Part shown: in pieces, positions 9,131-17,653 of the stretch
Layout: the number at the start of each line of letters is the position of its first letter
Numbering within the stretch: the first letter of the stretch is position 1
The notes under the pieces: model-generated
The model's database searches: none
Told to the model about the DNA's origin: nothing
The model's input: the letters and a program-made list of their open reading frames with translations, nothing else
Program-made: the position numbers and the translations under genes
NCBI GenBank assembly: GCA_001725255.1
Contig: MEFV01000024.1
Span: 1-33,143 of the forward strand
Length of the DNA stretch: 33,143 nucleotides
From: Comamonas sp. SCN 67-35
GTDB taxonomy: Bacteria > Pseudomonadota > Gammaproteobacteria > Burkholderiales > Burkholderiaceae_C
Direction of reading: 5' to 3'

Positions 9131-9703
9131 ATGAACACCACCCCCACCGCCATCCCTGACGTTCTCCTGATCGAGCCCCAAGTCTTCGGCGACGCGCGCG
9201 GCTTTTTCTACGAAAGTTTCAACCAGCAGGCCTTCCATGCCGCCACCGGCACGGATGTCCACTTCGTGCAGGACAACCACAGCCGCTCCGCCCGGGGTGT
9301 GCTGCGCGGCCTGCACTACCAGCTGCCGCCGCATGCCCAGGGCAAGCTCGTGCGCGTGGTGCGCGGCAGCGTCTGGGACGTGGCCGTCGATGTCCGCCGG
9401 GGCTCGCCCACCTTCGGCCGGTGGGTGGGCGAGGAGCTCTCCGAGGACAACCAGCGCCAGCTCTGGATTCCGCCGGGCCTCGCGCACGGCTTTCTCGTGC
9501 TCAGCGAGACCGCGGACTTCCTCTACAAGACCACCGCCTATTACGCGCCCGCCGCCGAGCGCTGCATCGCCTGGAACGATGCGACGCTCGCGATCGCGTG
9601 GCCCGACCTGGGCACGGCGCCCCTGCTCTCGGCCAAGGATGCGCTCGGCGTGCCGCTGGGTGAGGCCGAGCTCCCCGCCTTTGCCCCTTCCTCCGCCGGG
9701 TGA
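9131..9703 (+). CDS. rmlC: dTDP-4-dehydrorhamnose 3,5-epimerase
   Basis: It epimerises C3 and C5 of dTDP-4-keto-6-deoxyglucose, giving the L-sugar that RmlD reduces. The 190-residue cupin protein has DARGFFYESFN (21-31), QDNHSRSARGVLRGLHYQ (47-64, with catalytic His62), and WIPPGLAHGF followed by FLYKTT (Tyr132). The ATG at 9131 is preferred; the upstream in-frame start at 9092 would translate the REP element (GAASAAN). The last codons and stop lie in a repeat-like GC-rich tract. Together with rmlA, rmlB and rmlD it completes the pathway in one operon. Confidence 0.95.
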   Translation: MNTTPTAIPDVLLIEPQVFGDARGFFYESFNQQAFHAATGTDVHFVQDNHSRSARGVLRGLHYQLPPHAQGKLVRVVRGSVWDVAVDVRRGSPTFGRWVGEELSEDNQRQLWIPPGLAHGFLVLSETADFLYKTTAYYAPAAERCIAWNDATLAIAWPDLGTAPLLSAKDALGVPLGEAELPAFAPSSAG

Positions 9704-9729
9704 GGGCGGGGCGAGGGCGGGGCGAGGGC
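9702..9729. repeat. Short tandem repeat, 11-bp unit
   Basis: GAGGGCGGGGC is repeated twice exactly (9702-9712 and 9713-9723), followed by a partial third copy (GAGGGCC). It starts at the rmlC stop codon, in the 44-base gap between the convergent genes rmlC and the GH42-like gene. No intrinsic terminator with a T-run is visible there. Confidence 0.6.
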
Positions 9730-9747
9730 CACCCGCGCGGCGGCGCT

Positions 9748-11649
9748 TCAGCGCCCGGACGCCCCGGCGGGCGCGCCGCCCAGCACCTGCCGCATCGCCT
9801 CGTACAGCGGCGCCGAGCCGAACTGCGGGTTCTGCGGGTCCAAGGAAAACGCGTAGGGTGCGCGACTCGGTGTCTGGCCTTCTTCGCGGGGCTCCAGATA
9901 GAACGAGACGTAACGGGCACCGCGCATGGCGTGACGCCGCAGAACCGATTTCAGTTCCGCTGCATCCATGGCGCGCAAGGGAATGAATTCGGTGATGCCG
10001 TATTCATGCTGCCCCGCCGTTCCCAGCCACTTGGCGCGATCCGGATCGTAGCTCGCGTTGCCATGCAGGTCCACCCCCAGGCGCAGCCTGCCCTGCGTAC
10101 GCAGACTATTGACCACGGCGAACTTGTTTGCGTCCCAGCCCGGGCTCGCATCCGGCAGGAGCTGGTGCGTGTAGCGTGGCGTGTCTTCCAGGCACGGCCC
10201 TTGCACCATTCTGTCGAAAAACTGCAGGTAATCCGCCACTTGATTGCGGCGGTATGCCAGCCAATACGGCGCCAGCGGGTTGTAGTAGAAAGCCTGCTGC
10301 AGCGGCATGTCCATGTAGCCTTGCATTCCCTCGGGCGCGGCCACGGGCGTGGGCAGGGGCTGTCTGGACTGCGGTTGCGGCTGGGGCGTGCGCTGGTGCT
10401 TGTCCATGATCGTGATCTCGCGCTCGCCCAGCGGCACCAGGCGCCCCGGCGCCAGTTCCAGCATCGCCGCGATGCGGTGCAGGCCTGGCGGCAGCTCCCT
10501 GAAATCCATGTCCAGCCGCCAGCCGACGTCAGCGCTGCCCAATTCAGGCCTGGCCTTCAGCACGTCCTGGCGCCCCTGGTTCACCTTCACCCGACCGATC
10601 AGGCCGCCATCGCGGTATACCTGTACCCACAGGTCGCTGCGCCCGGGTACCCAGACCCAGCCGGAGATCGGCAAGATGCCGTGCGCATACGAATCCATGT
10701 GCTCGGTGTAGTGCGTCAGCCGCTCGCTGCGGATGTCGCGCGAAGGCGGCTGTATCTCGTCAAGGCTGCGGTAGTCGGTGGCCAGGGTCGCGTTCAGCCG
10801 CTCCACCGCCCCGAACTGGTGCTTCAGATAGCGCCGAAACCCGTTCACGGACGCGGTGCTGTAATCGGTGACGCGATACGGCGGGGCGAATCCCATGCCG
10901 CTTTCAAAGTGCGGCGCCAGTTGGTGCATCTCACCCAGCAAGGTAATCCCCTGGATCTTTGCCAGATCCTTGCGTGGCAGTTCGCACAGCGCTGCAAGCA
11001 CCGCCTGCGCTGCCTGCACGCGCCGTGCGGTGATGGGCGTATCGGTTCGCGCCAGCGTCCACGGGTAGAGCGTTTCACCGCGGTAAGTATCCACGGGCAG
11101 CGGGCCGTCGCGTGTCTGCGCCAGGTTTTGCGGATCATGCAGCAGCGCCTGCTCAATCGGAGCCTGCTGTGCAAAGTACGACGAAGAGAGGTACAGAATC
11201 AGCGGTCGCCCGTTGTCGCGCACCGTGCGCACGACCCGCTGCACCCGCTGCTGATCCACTTCCCAGTCATTCCCCTTGGCGCGAAACAGCCGCAGCAGCG
11301 GCACCGTGAGCGTATAGCCCAGCGGGAAGCCGACGTCTGCCTCGGGGGGGATGGGCTGCAGACGCTGCAGCGCCGATTCCACCAGCGCCGCCGCCGAGCC
11401 GTTCTCGCCGGTACAGCTTCGTGCCGGTGCGCCCTGCGCCGCCGTGGCACCATCGGGCGGAGCAATGCAATCGTCCACGCCCAGCACCGACGGCGCGATC
11501 AGCATGGCGCCTTTGGAGCCGTTTTCCACCGCTGATGGCTGCCAGAGCCAGGCGGCAGCCAGGGCGCCCGTGATGAGCACCGCCGCGCCGACAAGCGCAA
11601 TCGGCCGACGTTGGGGGGGAGTCGTGGAAGTGTGGGCCGCAGACGGCAT
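9748..11649 (-). CDS. Membrane-anchored GH42-like glycoside hydrolase with inserted beta-sandwich domain
   Basis: From ATG at 11649 the protein has 633 residues; a TTG at 11664, overlapping the upstream stop, would add five. One hydrophobic segment (about 16-37) acts as an anchor or uncleaved signal, placing the rest in the periplasm. Residues ~100-310 resemble a GH42-type barrel: LGEMHQL (Glu240, candidate acid/base), then DYSTASVNGFRRYL, LNATLATDYRS and EIQPP. Residues ~328-416 look like an Ig-type module (SGWVWVPG, VQVYRDGGLIG, LPPGLHRIAAMLEL). A proline/glutamine linker follows (~420-440). The C-terminal part has GVDLHGN and ITEFIPLR (Glu554, candidate nucleophile). Substrate is unknown; a rhamnose- or surface-glycan-related role is only suggested by neighbours. 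Confidence 0.65.
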   Translation of the reverse strand: MPSAAHTSTTPPQRRPIALVGAAVLITGALAAAWLWQPSAVENGSKGAMLIAPSVLGVDDCIAPPDGATAAQGAPARSCTGENGSAAALVESALQRLQPIPPEADVGFPLGYTLTVPLLRLFRAKGNDWEVDQQRVQRVVRTVRDNGRPLILYLSSSYFAQQAPIEQALLHDPQNLAQTRDGPLPVDTYRGETLYPWTLARTDTPITARRVQAAQAVLAALCELPRKDLAKIQGITLLGEMHQLAPHFESGMGFAPPYRVTDYSTASVNGFRRYLKHQFGAVERLNATLATDYRSLDEIQPPSRDIRSERLTHYTEHMDSYAHGILPISGWVWVPGRSDLWVQVYRDGGLIGRVKVNQGRQDVLKARPELGSADVGWRLDMDFRELPPGLHRIAAMLELAPGRLVPLGEREITIMDKHQRTPQPQPQSRQPLPTPVAAPEGMQGYMDMPLQQAFYYNPLAPYWLAYRRNQVADYLQFFDRMVQGPCLEDTPRYTHQLLPDASPGWDANKFAVVNSLRTQGRLRLGVDLHGNASYDPDRAKWLGTAGQHEYGITEFIPLRAMDAAELKSVLRRHAMRGARYVSFYLEPREEGQTPSRAPYAFSLDPQNPQFGSAPLYEAMRQVLGGAPAGASGR

Positions 11650-11660
11650 GATTGGCCCGA

Positions 11661-12455
11661 TCAATCCTTCTTCAGGATGGGTACCGGAAGGATGTGCTGG
11701 AGGAAGTGCCGGTCGCTGTAGCCGCGCACGCCGGTCGCCGGAAATTCATCGCGTTGTGGAACGTAGCGCGTTCCGAACAGCCAGTCCCACAGTTGCAGGA
11801 AGGCACCGAAATTCTTGTTGATGTGCCGTTCTTCGATCGAATGGTGGATTCGGTGGTAGCGTGGCGTGATGAAGATTCGCTCCAGCGGGCCGAATCCCAG
11901 CGGCGTGTTCCAGTGCATCAGGATCGCAAACGTCACGATGACCGAGATCACGGCAAACGGCACTTGCGGGTTGCCCGCGATCACCAGCAGCGGCACGGTC
12001 ATGAAGGTGTAGCGCCAGACCTCCTCCAGCCAGTGATGGCGTGCAAAGGCCGCAGCCGAGATGTTCTCCTCGGAGTGATGCACGAAGTGATAGCGCCAAA
12101 GCCAGGGCACCACATGTTGCAGCCGGTGGAACCAGTAATACAGGAAGTCATACAACACCAGGTAGCCCATCCACAGCAGGACATCGCGCCAGGTCAGCGC
12201 CGCATGGATCTGGAGGTTCCATACATCCTGCGGCACAAAGGCGTTCAGCTTGAAGAGCCAGGGCAGAACCAGTCCGTGCGCCAGCGCCATTGCGCAGACC
12301 ACGTAGACCAGATTGATGACGATGGTTCTGTTGGAGACCGGGTACTTCGCCCAGAATTTTTCCGCGACGATGCACAAGAACAGCAGCGGCGCGAATGGCG
12401 CCAGACTGCCCAGGGTGTTCAACAAGGCTTCCCCGACGGAGCGAACGATATCCAT
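11661..12455 (-). CDS. Sterol desaturase / fatty acid hydroxylase family membrane protein
   Basis: The 264-residue polytopic membrane protein has the full set of histidine clusters for a di-iron hydroxylase or desaturase. These are HRLQH (HX3H), HFVHH (HX2HH) and HRIHH (HX2HH), each near the ends of hydrophobic helices. The N-terminus is hydrophobic (residues 14-32), with further helices around 45-65, 90-110 and 160-185. The family oxidises lipids or other hydrophobic substrates; which one cannot be told here. It is upstream of the GH42-like gene in a two-gene minus-strand unit, its TGA overlapping a possible TTG start of that gene. It is divergent from gspE. Confidence 0.9.
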   Translation of the reverse strand: MDIVRSVGEALLNTLGSLAPFAPLLFLCIVAEKFWAKYPVSNRTIVINLVYVVCAMALAHGLVLPWLFKLNAFVPQDVWNLQIHAALTWRDVLLWMGYLVLYDFLYYWFHRLQHVVPWLWRYHFVHHSEENISAAAFARHHWLEEVWRYTFMTVPLLVIAGNPQVPFAVISVIVTFAILMHWNTPLGFGPLERIFITPRYHRIHHSIEERHINKNFGAFLQLWDWLFGTRYVPQRDEFPATGVRGYSDRHFLQHILPVPILKKD

Positions 12456-12591
12456 AATGATGAATTGATGTAATCCTGAAGCCGTGCGCGGCGCTGGCGG
12501 AATGTATTACATCCCGCAAGCCCCCAGGCATTGTGTCGCGCCGCAAGCCCTTGCTGTCTTTGCGCAAATGGCTGGACTTGCTCAAACGCCG

Positions 12592-12614
12592 TTCGGCTGA
12601 AGCTGCTCCCACAG
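12592..12614 (-). repeat. REP-like element, single degenerate copy
   Basis: TTCGGCTGAAGCTGCTCCCA begins a minus-oriented copy of the window's REP motif, with two bases missing near the start and one substitution. It lies in the 230-base gap between the divergent desaturase and gspE genes. No other feature is clear in that gap; promoters for both directions must lie there. Confidence 0.6.
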
Positions 12615-12685
12615 GGGGCAGTTGACAAAGAGGGCCTGCCCGGCCTTGCCTTAAACTTCCCTCCCTTCGGCGCACACGGCCGCCC

Positions 12686-14410
12686 ATGTCCATTCCCGCA
12701 TTGACCGAACCGACCCTCGTCACCGCCTCCACCGGGCCCCGCCCGCGCCTGGGGGAGCTGCTCGTGCAGGCGGGCAAGCTCACCGAGCGCGACCTCGAGC
12801 GCGCCCTCTCGGTGCAGCAGGAGCTCGGCGGCCTGCTCGGCTCGGTGCTCGCGCGCCTGGGCCTGGTGTCTGAACTGGACATCGCGCGCACGCTCGCGCC
12901 CCAGCTCGGCGTGCCGCTGGTGACTGCCGACGATTTTCCCGACCTGATGCCCGAGGTCGAGGGCCTGCTGCCTGAATTTTTGCGCGCCAACGCCGTCTGC
13001 CCGCTGGGCATCGATGGCGACGAACTGCGCGTCGCCATGGCCGTGCCGCAGGACCCCTTCGTGCTCAAGGCGCTGCACCTCGTCACGGGCCGCGTGATCC
13101 GCCCCGCGCTCGCGCTCGAAGCCGACATCGCCAAGGCCCTGGCCGAACCCGAGGAGGCGCAGGCGCCGGAGGAGGGCGACCTCTACGACGAGCTCGACGG
13201 CGGCGACTTCATCGAGCACCTGAAGGACCTTGCGAGCGAAGCGCCTGTCATCCGCCTCGTCAACGCCATCATCGGCCGTGTCATCGAGCTGCGCGCCTCC
13301 GACATCCACCTGGAGCCCTTCGACGACGGCCTGCACGTGCGTTACCGCGTCGATGGCGTGATCCACCAGGGCGAGCTCGTGCCCGCGCGCCTGTCGGCCG
13401 CCGTCGGCTCGCGCGTCAAGCTCCTCGCGCACCTCGACATCGCCGAGCGCCGCCTGCCGCAGGACGGCCGCATCAAGACCCGCGTCAAGGGCCACGAGCT
13501 GGACCTGCGCGTCTCCACCGTGCCCACGGTCTACGGCGAAAGCATCGTGCTGCGCGTGCTCGACCGCGCCAGCGTGCGTCTCGATCTCGCCACCATGGGC
13601 TTCGCGCCTGAAACGCTCGCGCGCTTTCGCGAGCTGCTCGCGCGCCCGCACGGCATCCTGCTCGCTACCGGCCCCACCGGCTCGGGCAAGACCACCACGC
13701 TGTACGCAGCGCTCGCCAGCATCGACGCGCAGGCCAACAAGATCATCACCGTCGAGGACCCGGTCGAATACCAGCTCGAAGGCATCAACCAGATCCAGGT
13801 GCACCCGCAGATCGACCTGACGTTTGCCAACGCGCTGCGCTCCATCCTGCGCCAGGACCCCGACATCATCATGATCGGCGAAATGCGCGACGGCGAGACC
13901 GCGCAGATCGCCGTGCAGTCCGCCCTCACCGGCCACCTCGTGCTCTCCACGCTGCACACCAACACCGCCGCGGGCGCGATCACCCGCATGCAGGACATGG
14001 GCGTGGAGAGCTACCTCATCACCTCCTCGGTCAACGGCGTGCTCGCCCAGCGCCTCGTGCGCACCCTGTGCAAGGCGTGCAAGCAAGCCTACGAGCCCGA
14101 CGAGGCGCTGCTCGCGCGCACCGGCCTCGGGCGCTTCGTGCCGCCGGGCCAGCCCGTCTACCGCGCCGTCGGCTGCGCCGCGTGCGGGCAGACCGGCTAC
14201 CGTGGGCGCACCGGCATCCACGAACTCTTCCTGCTCGACGACGCCATGCGCCACGCCATCCTCGACGGGCAGGACGCCAACAGCCTGCACCAGCTCGCGC
14301 AGCGCGCGGGCATGCACAGCCTGCACGAGGACGGCCTGCGCAAGGTCGCCGCGGGCGTGACCGCGCTCGACGAGGTCGCCCGCGTCACGCAGGACCAGCA
14401 GGATGCCTGA
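12686..14410 (+). CDS. gspE: Type II secretion system ATPase GspE
   Basis: This cytoplasmic hexameric ATPase powers pseudopilus assembly. The 574-residue protein has the N-terminal GspE/PilB module (about 15-150, with LGELLVQAGKL), then the ATPase core. Walker A is GPTGSGKTT (329-337). The Asp box and Walker B lie in LRQDPDIIMIGEMRD, and the His box in TGHLVLSTLHTN. A four-cysteine zinc site follows (CKAC at about 462-465, CAAC at about 497-500), typical of GspE. It is the first gene of the operon and overlaps gspF by eight bases. No gspC precedes it, as is usual for this gene order in Burkholderiales. Confidence 0.96.
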   Translation: MSIPALTEPTLVTASTGPRPRLGELLVQAGKLTERDLERALSVQQELGGLLGSVLARLGLVSELDIARTLAPQLGVPLVTADDFPDLMPEVEGLLPEFLRANAVCPLGIDGDELRVAMAVPQDPFVLKALHLVTGRVIRPALALEADIAKALAEPEEAQAPEEGDLYDELDGGDFIEHLKDLASEAPVIRLVNAIIGRVIELRASDIHLEPFDDGLHVRYRVDGVIHQGELVPARLSAAVGSRVKLLAHLDIAERRLPQDGRIKTRVKGHELDLRVSTVPTVYGESIVLRVLDRASVRLDLATMGFAPETLARFRELLARPHGILLATGPTGSGKTTTLYAALASIDAQANKIITVEDPVEYQLEGINQIQVHPQIDLTFANALRSILRQDPDIIMIGEMRDGETAQIAVQSALTGHLVLSTLHTNTAAGAITRMQDMGVESYLITSSVNGVLAQRLVRTLCKACKQAYEPDEALLARTGLGRFVPPGQPVYRAVGCAACGQTGYRGRTGIHELFLLDDAMRHAILDGQDANSLHQLAQRAGMHSLHEDGLRKVAAGVTALDEVARVTQDQQDA

Positions 14411-15644
14411 ATTCGCCTGGCGCGCCGCCAGCCGCAGCGGTGCCTTGACCGAAGGGCGCCTGGCCGCGCCCGACAGCGCGGCCGCGCTGCGCCAGCTTGT
14501 CGCGCAGGGCCTCACGCCGCTCGAAATCCTGGACGCCGCCAGTGTCGGCGCCGCATCCACGCCGGCCATCGCGGCCCTCAAGGCGCCCGCGCCGCGCGCC
14601 GCCAAGGGCCCGGTCAACGGCGCCGACGTGCTCGCGCTCACGTCCGAACTGGCCATCATGCTGCGCGCCGGCCTGGCGCTGGACAACGCGCTGCGCGTGC
14701 TCGTGGAGATGGCGCACAAGCCCAGCGTCGGCGCGCTGGTGCGCAACGTGCTCGATGCCGTCAAGGGCGGCACGCCGCTGTCGCGCGCGCTCGCCGCCCA
14801 CCCCGCGCACTTCGGCGACTTCTACGTCAACATGGTGCGCTCGGGCGAGGCCAGCGGCCAGATGTCGGCCGTGCTCGACCGGCTCGTCGAGCACCTGCAG
14901 CGCCAGCGCGCACTGCGCGACAGCATCGTCTCGGCCACCATCTACCCGGCCATCCTGCTCACCGTCGCCGTGCTCTCGCTCGTCGCCATGCTCGGCTTCG
15001 TCGTGCCGCAGTTCGAAAAGCTCTTCACCGAGATGGGCGACGCGCTGCCCCTGCCCACACGCATCGTCATGAACATGGGCCACGTGTTCCGCGCCTGGGG
15101 GCTCGAAATCGCCATCGCCGCCGTCGTGCTTGGCGCGCTGCTCGTGCGCTGGCTGCGCTCGCCCGCGGGCCGCGCCTGGTGGCAGGCCCGGTTGCTGCGC
15201 CTGCCGCTCGTCGGGCGCCTGGCGCTGCGCTACCAGCTCACGCTCTACGCCCGGTCCCTGGGCACGCTGCTGGCCAACGGCGTGCCGCTGCTCACGGCAC
15301 TGGCCATTGCTTCCGACACCGTCGGCAACGCCGTGTTGCATCCCTTGCTCGCGCGCATCGCCCCCATCGTCAAGGAAGGCGGCAAAATGGCGCAGGCGGT
15401 CGGCAGCACCGGCCTGTTTGAACCTTTGGCCATCAACCTGATCCGAGTGGGCGAGGAAACCGGGCGCCTGGGTGCCATGATGCTCGAACTCTCCGCCATC
15501 CTCGAACGCGAGGTCGAAAACGGCATCAAGCGCCTGCTGGTGCTGCTCGAACCGCTCCTTATTCTGATCCTCGGCGTGCTCATCGCCGCCATCATCGTCT
15601 CCATCCTTCTCGGGATTCTCTCCATCAATGACCTCGCTGCCTGA
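14403..15644 (+). CDS. gspF: Type II secretion system inner-membrane protein GspF
   Basis: This is the polytopic platform protein that links GspE to the pseudopilins. The 413-residue length is normal. Two T2SSF domains are visible. The first follows the segment DVLALTSELAIMLRAGLALD and ends in a membrane helix near residues 176-205. The second starts around YARSLGTLLANGVPLL and ends in the C-terminal helix (about 378-408). A further helix lies near 230-250. The start lies within gspE and the end overlaps gspG by 17 bases, implying translational coupling. Confidence 0.95.
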   Translation: MPEFAWRAASRSGALTEGRLAAPDSAAALRQLVAQGLTPLEILDAASVGAASTPAIAALKAPAPRAAKGPVNGADVLALTSELAIMLRAGLALDNALRVLVEMAHKPSVGALVRNVLDAVKGGTPLSRALAAHPAHFGDFYVNMVRSGEASGQMSAVLDRLVEHLQRQRALRDSIVSATIYPAILLTVAVLSLVAMLGFVVPQFEKLFTEMGDALPLPTRIVMNMGHVFRAWGLEIAIAAVVLGALLVRWLRSPAGRAWWQARLLRLPLVGRLALRYQLTLYARSLGTLLANGVPLLTALAIASDTVGNAVLHPLLARIAPIVKEGGKMAQAVGSTGLFEPLAINLIRVGEETGRLGAMMLELSAILEREVENGIKRLLVLLEPLLILILGVLIAAIIVSILLGILSINDLAA

Positions 15645-16062
15645 ACTCCATCTTCCGCGCCGGCGCGCGCGCGGCTTCACGCTCATCGAGCTGCTCGTCG
15701 TGCTCGCCATCCTGACGCTGCTGGCCGGCATCGTCGGCCCGCGCGTGCTCAATCAGCTCGGCGGCGCCAAGAGCAAGACCGCGGCGGTGCAGATTGCCGA
15801 CTTCGACAAATCGCTCGAACTCTTCAAGCTCGACGTCGGCCGCTACCCCAGCACCGCCGAGGGCCTGAACGCGCTCGTCACCAAGCCCGGCAACGCCAAC
15901 GGCTGGAACGGCCCCTACATCAAGGGCGGCGTGCCCACCGACCCCTGGGGCAATGCCTACCACTATGGCTACGAGGGCGGCAAGCTCGACATCTATTCGC
16001 TGGGCGCCGACAACGCCGCCGGCGGTGAGGGCGAGAACGCCGACGTCCACAACAAGCCCTGA
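15628..16062 (+). CDS. gspG: Type II secretion major pseudopilin GspG
   Basis: This is the major subunit of the periplasmic pseudopilus. The 144-residue protein has a class III leader cleaved after Gly16 (RARG, then FTLIELLVVLAIL) with Glu at mature position 5. The C-terminal domain has the GspG hallmarks: YPSTAEGLNALV, GWNGPYI, and PTDPWGNAYHY with the calcium-site loop near LGADNAAGGEG. It overlaps the end of gspF. Processing would need a prepilin peptidase encoded outside this window. Confidence 0.96.
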   Translation: MTSLPELHLPRRRARGFTLIELLVVLAILTLLAGIVGPRVLNQLGGAKSKTAAVQIADFDKSLELFKLDVGRYPSTAEGLNALVTKPGNANGWNGPYIKGGVPTDPWGNAYHYGYEGGKLDIYSLGADNAAGGEGENADVHNKP

Positions 16063-16074
16063 CGTGCCGTGCCG

Positions 16075-16593
16075 ATGCCTGTCTTTGTAGGAGCGGCTTC
16101 AGCCGCGAACTCCGGTACAGGCTCTCTCCATGTGGCGGCGGCCTCAGCCACGAAGGCCCGCGGCTTCACCCTCGTCGAACTGCTCGTGGTCTTCGCCATC
16201 ATGGCGCTGGTGATCGGTGTCGCGCCGGTGGCCTATGAAAAATTGCAGGACTCCCTGCACTACCGCGAGACCGTGCGCGGCATGGTCTCAGCGTTGCGCG
16301 CCGCGCGCCAGCAGGCCGTTCTGACTGGACACGATGTGCTCTTCGAGCTCGATCTGCGCGAACGTCACTACGGCGTGCAGGGCGGCCCGGCGCATCCCAT
16401 TGCGCCCGCGCTGACGGTGCGCGCCACGGTTGCAGATACAGAGGTGCTCGATCAGCGCCTGGACATCCGCTTCCTGCCGTCGGGTGCGGCCACAGGTGGT
16501 GAAGTCGATATCCTTCGCCCATCGGGCAGCGGCGTGCGCCTGAGGGTCGGCTGGTTTTTGGGCCGCGTGCAGCAGCAAGCCCTGGAGCCATGA
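16075..16593 (+). CDS. gspH: Type II secretion minor pseudopilin GspH
   Basis: The mature part starts at FTLVELLVVFAIMALV, after KARG, and is a normal GspH with the C-terminal beta domain. The N-terminus is odd. From the ATG at 16075 the leader would be 28 residues before the cleavage site and includes VGAASAAN and VAAASATK. These are in-frame translations of two REP-like copies (16086-16109 and 16131-16154) exactly 45 bases apart. A GTG at 16132, inside the second copy, would give a normal 11-residue leader ending ATKARG. A GTG at 16069 is also possible. No strong ribosome-binding site favours any of them. It overlaps gspI by four bases. Confidence 0.85.
   Translation: MPVFVGAASAANSGTGSLHVAAASATKARGFTLVELLVVFAIMALVIGVAPVAYEKLQDSLHYRETVRGMVSALRAARQQAVLTGHDVLFELDLRERHYGVQGGPAHPIAPALTVRATVADTEVLDQRLDIRFLPSGAATGGEVDILRPSGSGVRLRVGWFLGRVQQQALEP
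16086..16154 (+). repeat. Two direct REP-like copies at the 5' end of gspH
   Basis: The first copy, with GTAGGAGCGGCTTCAGCCGC, is intact. The second, with GTGGCGGCGGCCTCAGCCAC, has drifted at several positions. Both are in the same orientation and the same reading frame as gspH, 45 bases apart. The second may have been retained because it supplies coding sequence or a start codon. Confidence 0.7.
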
Positions 16594-16997
16594 AGACATC
16601 CCATGCCGGGCAGCGCGGGTTCTCGCTGCTGGAAACCCTGGTGGCCTTCGCCATCATGGCGCTGGCCCTCGGCGTGCTCTACCGCGCCACGGGCGGTGCG
16701 GTGCGCGATGTCACCCACGTCGAGACGCGCCAGCGTGCGCTGTCCTTGCTGCAATCGGTGCTTGCGGGCGTCGATGGCGTGCCCGAGCGGGGCCTGGCCG
16801 AGCAGGGCGATTCGCAGGCATTGCGCTGGTCCCTGCGAACGGCCCCCTTTGCCAGCGGCGTGGCGGGCCCCAACGTGCCGTCGCTGCACGAGGTACGGGC
16901 CACCGTCGTCTGGGACGAGGGCGGTCGCGAGCGCCAGATGCAGCTGTCCACGCTCAGGCCGCAATTGGGCGCGATTACACCGCGCGCGCAGCCATGA
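16590..16997 (+). CDS. gspI: Type II secretion minor pseudopilin GspI
   Basis: This is a pseudopilus-tip subunit. The 135-residue protein has a short leader cleaved after Gly10 (AGQRG, then FSLLETLVAFAIMALALG) with Glu at mature position 5, followed by the GspI C-terminal domain containing VTHVETRQRAL and EVRATVVWDEGGRER. Four-base overlaps with gspH and gspJ indicate coupled translation. GspI, J and K are known to form the tip complex in studied systems. Confidence 0.93.
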   Translation: MKTSHAGQRGFSLLETLVAFAIMALALGVLYRATGGAVRDVTHVETRQRALSLLQSVLAGVDGVPERGLAEQGDSQALRWSLRTAPFASGVAGPNVPSLHEVRATVVWDEGGRERQMQLSTLRPQLGAITPRAQP

Positions 16998-17653
16998 TGG
17001 ACAGACTCCTTCGCGGCTTCACCCTGGTCGAGATGCTGGTCGTCATGGTTCTGCTCTCGCTCATCATGCTGGCCACCATCTCGGCGCTACGCGGCGTTGC
17101 CCAGGGCAGCGACCGTACAGCGGAGCATTTCGTGCGGCTCGATGACGAGCGCACCGTCAGCGATTTTCTGCGCGGTGTGTTCGCCCGCGTCTCGGCGCGC
17201 CGTGTCACCCGCCCCGAGCGCAGCGGCCCGCTGTTCGAGGGCGCGCCCGACCACGTCGCCTGGGTCGGCGTCATGCCCGCGCGCTACGGCGCTGGGGGGC
17301 GCACCTTCTTCCGGCTCGCCATCGAACCCTCGGAGCAGGGCGGCGCGCTGGTGCTGCGTTACCTGCCGTGGTCCGATCAGCCGCGCTTTCCCGACTGGCA
17401 GCAGACCGCCGCGCAGGTGCTCGTGCCCGGCGCGCAGGGCCTTGCGCTGCGCTATCGCGACGCGCGCCAACCCGATGAATCGCTCGCCTGGAGCCCCTCC
17501 TGGCGGCCCGCGGACGATCTGCCCTCGGCGATTGCCCTGGTGGTCACGGGAGCCGAGGGTGTGCCGCTGCAAGCTCTGGAATTTCCGGTCTGGGGCCTGC
17601 CGCGCTCCGACCCGCGCCAGTCGGGCGAGACCACTTCGGCGGGGGGGGGCTGA
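16994..17653 (+). CDS. gspJ: Type II secretion minor pseudopilin GspJ
   Basis: The 219-residue pseudopilin is cleaved after Gly8 (MMDRLLRG, then FTLVEMLVVMVLLSLIML), with Glu at mature position 5. The remainder fits the GspJ beta domain (FLRGVFARVS, GGALVLRYLPW). The extreme C-terminus ends in glycines encoded by a nine-base G run (17641-17649) directly before the stop. The TGA shares one base with the gspK ATG (TGATG). A length change in the G run would alter the GspJ end and the coupling to gspK. Confidence 0.92.
   Translation: MMDRLLRGFTLVEMLVVMVLLSLIMLATISALRGVAQGSDRTAEHFVRLDDERTVSDFLRGVFARVSARRVTRPERSGPLFEGAPDHVAWVGVMPARYGAGGRTFFRLAIEPSEQGGALVLRYLPWSDQPRFPDWQQTAAQVLVPGAQGLALRYRDARQPDESLAWSPSWRPADDLPSAIALVVTGAEGVPLQALEFPVWGLPRSDPRQSGETTSAGGG
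17641..17649 (+). repeat. G9 homopolymer at the gspJ-gspK junction
   Basis: Nine consecutive G residues lie one base before the gspJ stop and three bases before the gspK start. Runs of this length are known slippage sites in some bacteria. Slippage would shift the gspJ frame past its stop and could reduce re-initiation at gspK. Whether it varies cannot be seen from one sequence. Confidence 0.7.

Noticed and set aside
9702..9729. Tandem repeat as a CRISPR-like array
   Set aside because: The units are 11 bases and directly adjacent without spacers; no cas genes are present.
9700..11535. Long plus-strand ORF opposite the GH42-like gene
   Set aside because: The minus-strand protein has a membrane anchor and recognisable hydrolase blocks; the plus-strand translation has no domain pattern and starts inside a tandem repeat.
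12622..12656. Perfect TTGACA upstream of gspE as a promoter
   Set aside because: At 17-18 bases spacing the -10 position reads CTTGCC or TTGCCT, and the better TTAAAC is 23 bases away. Not listed as a feature.
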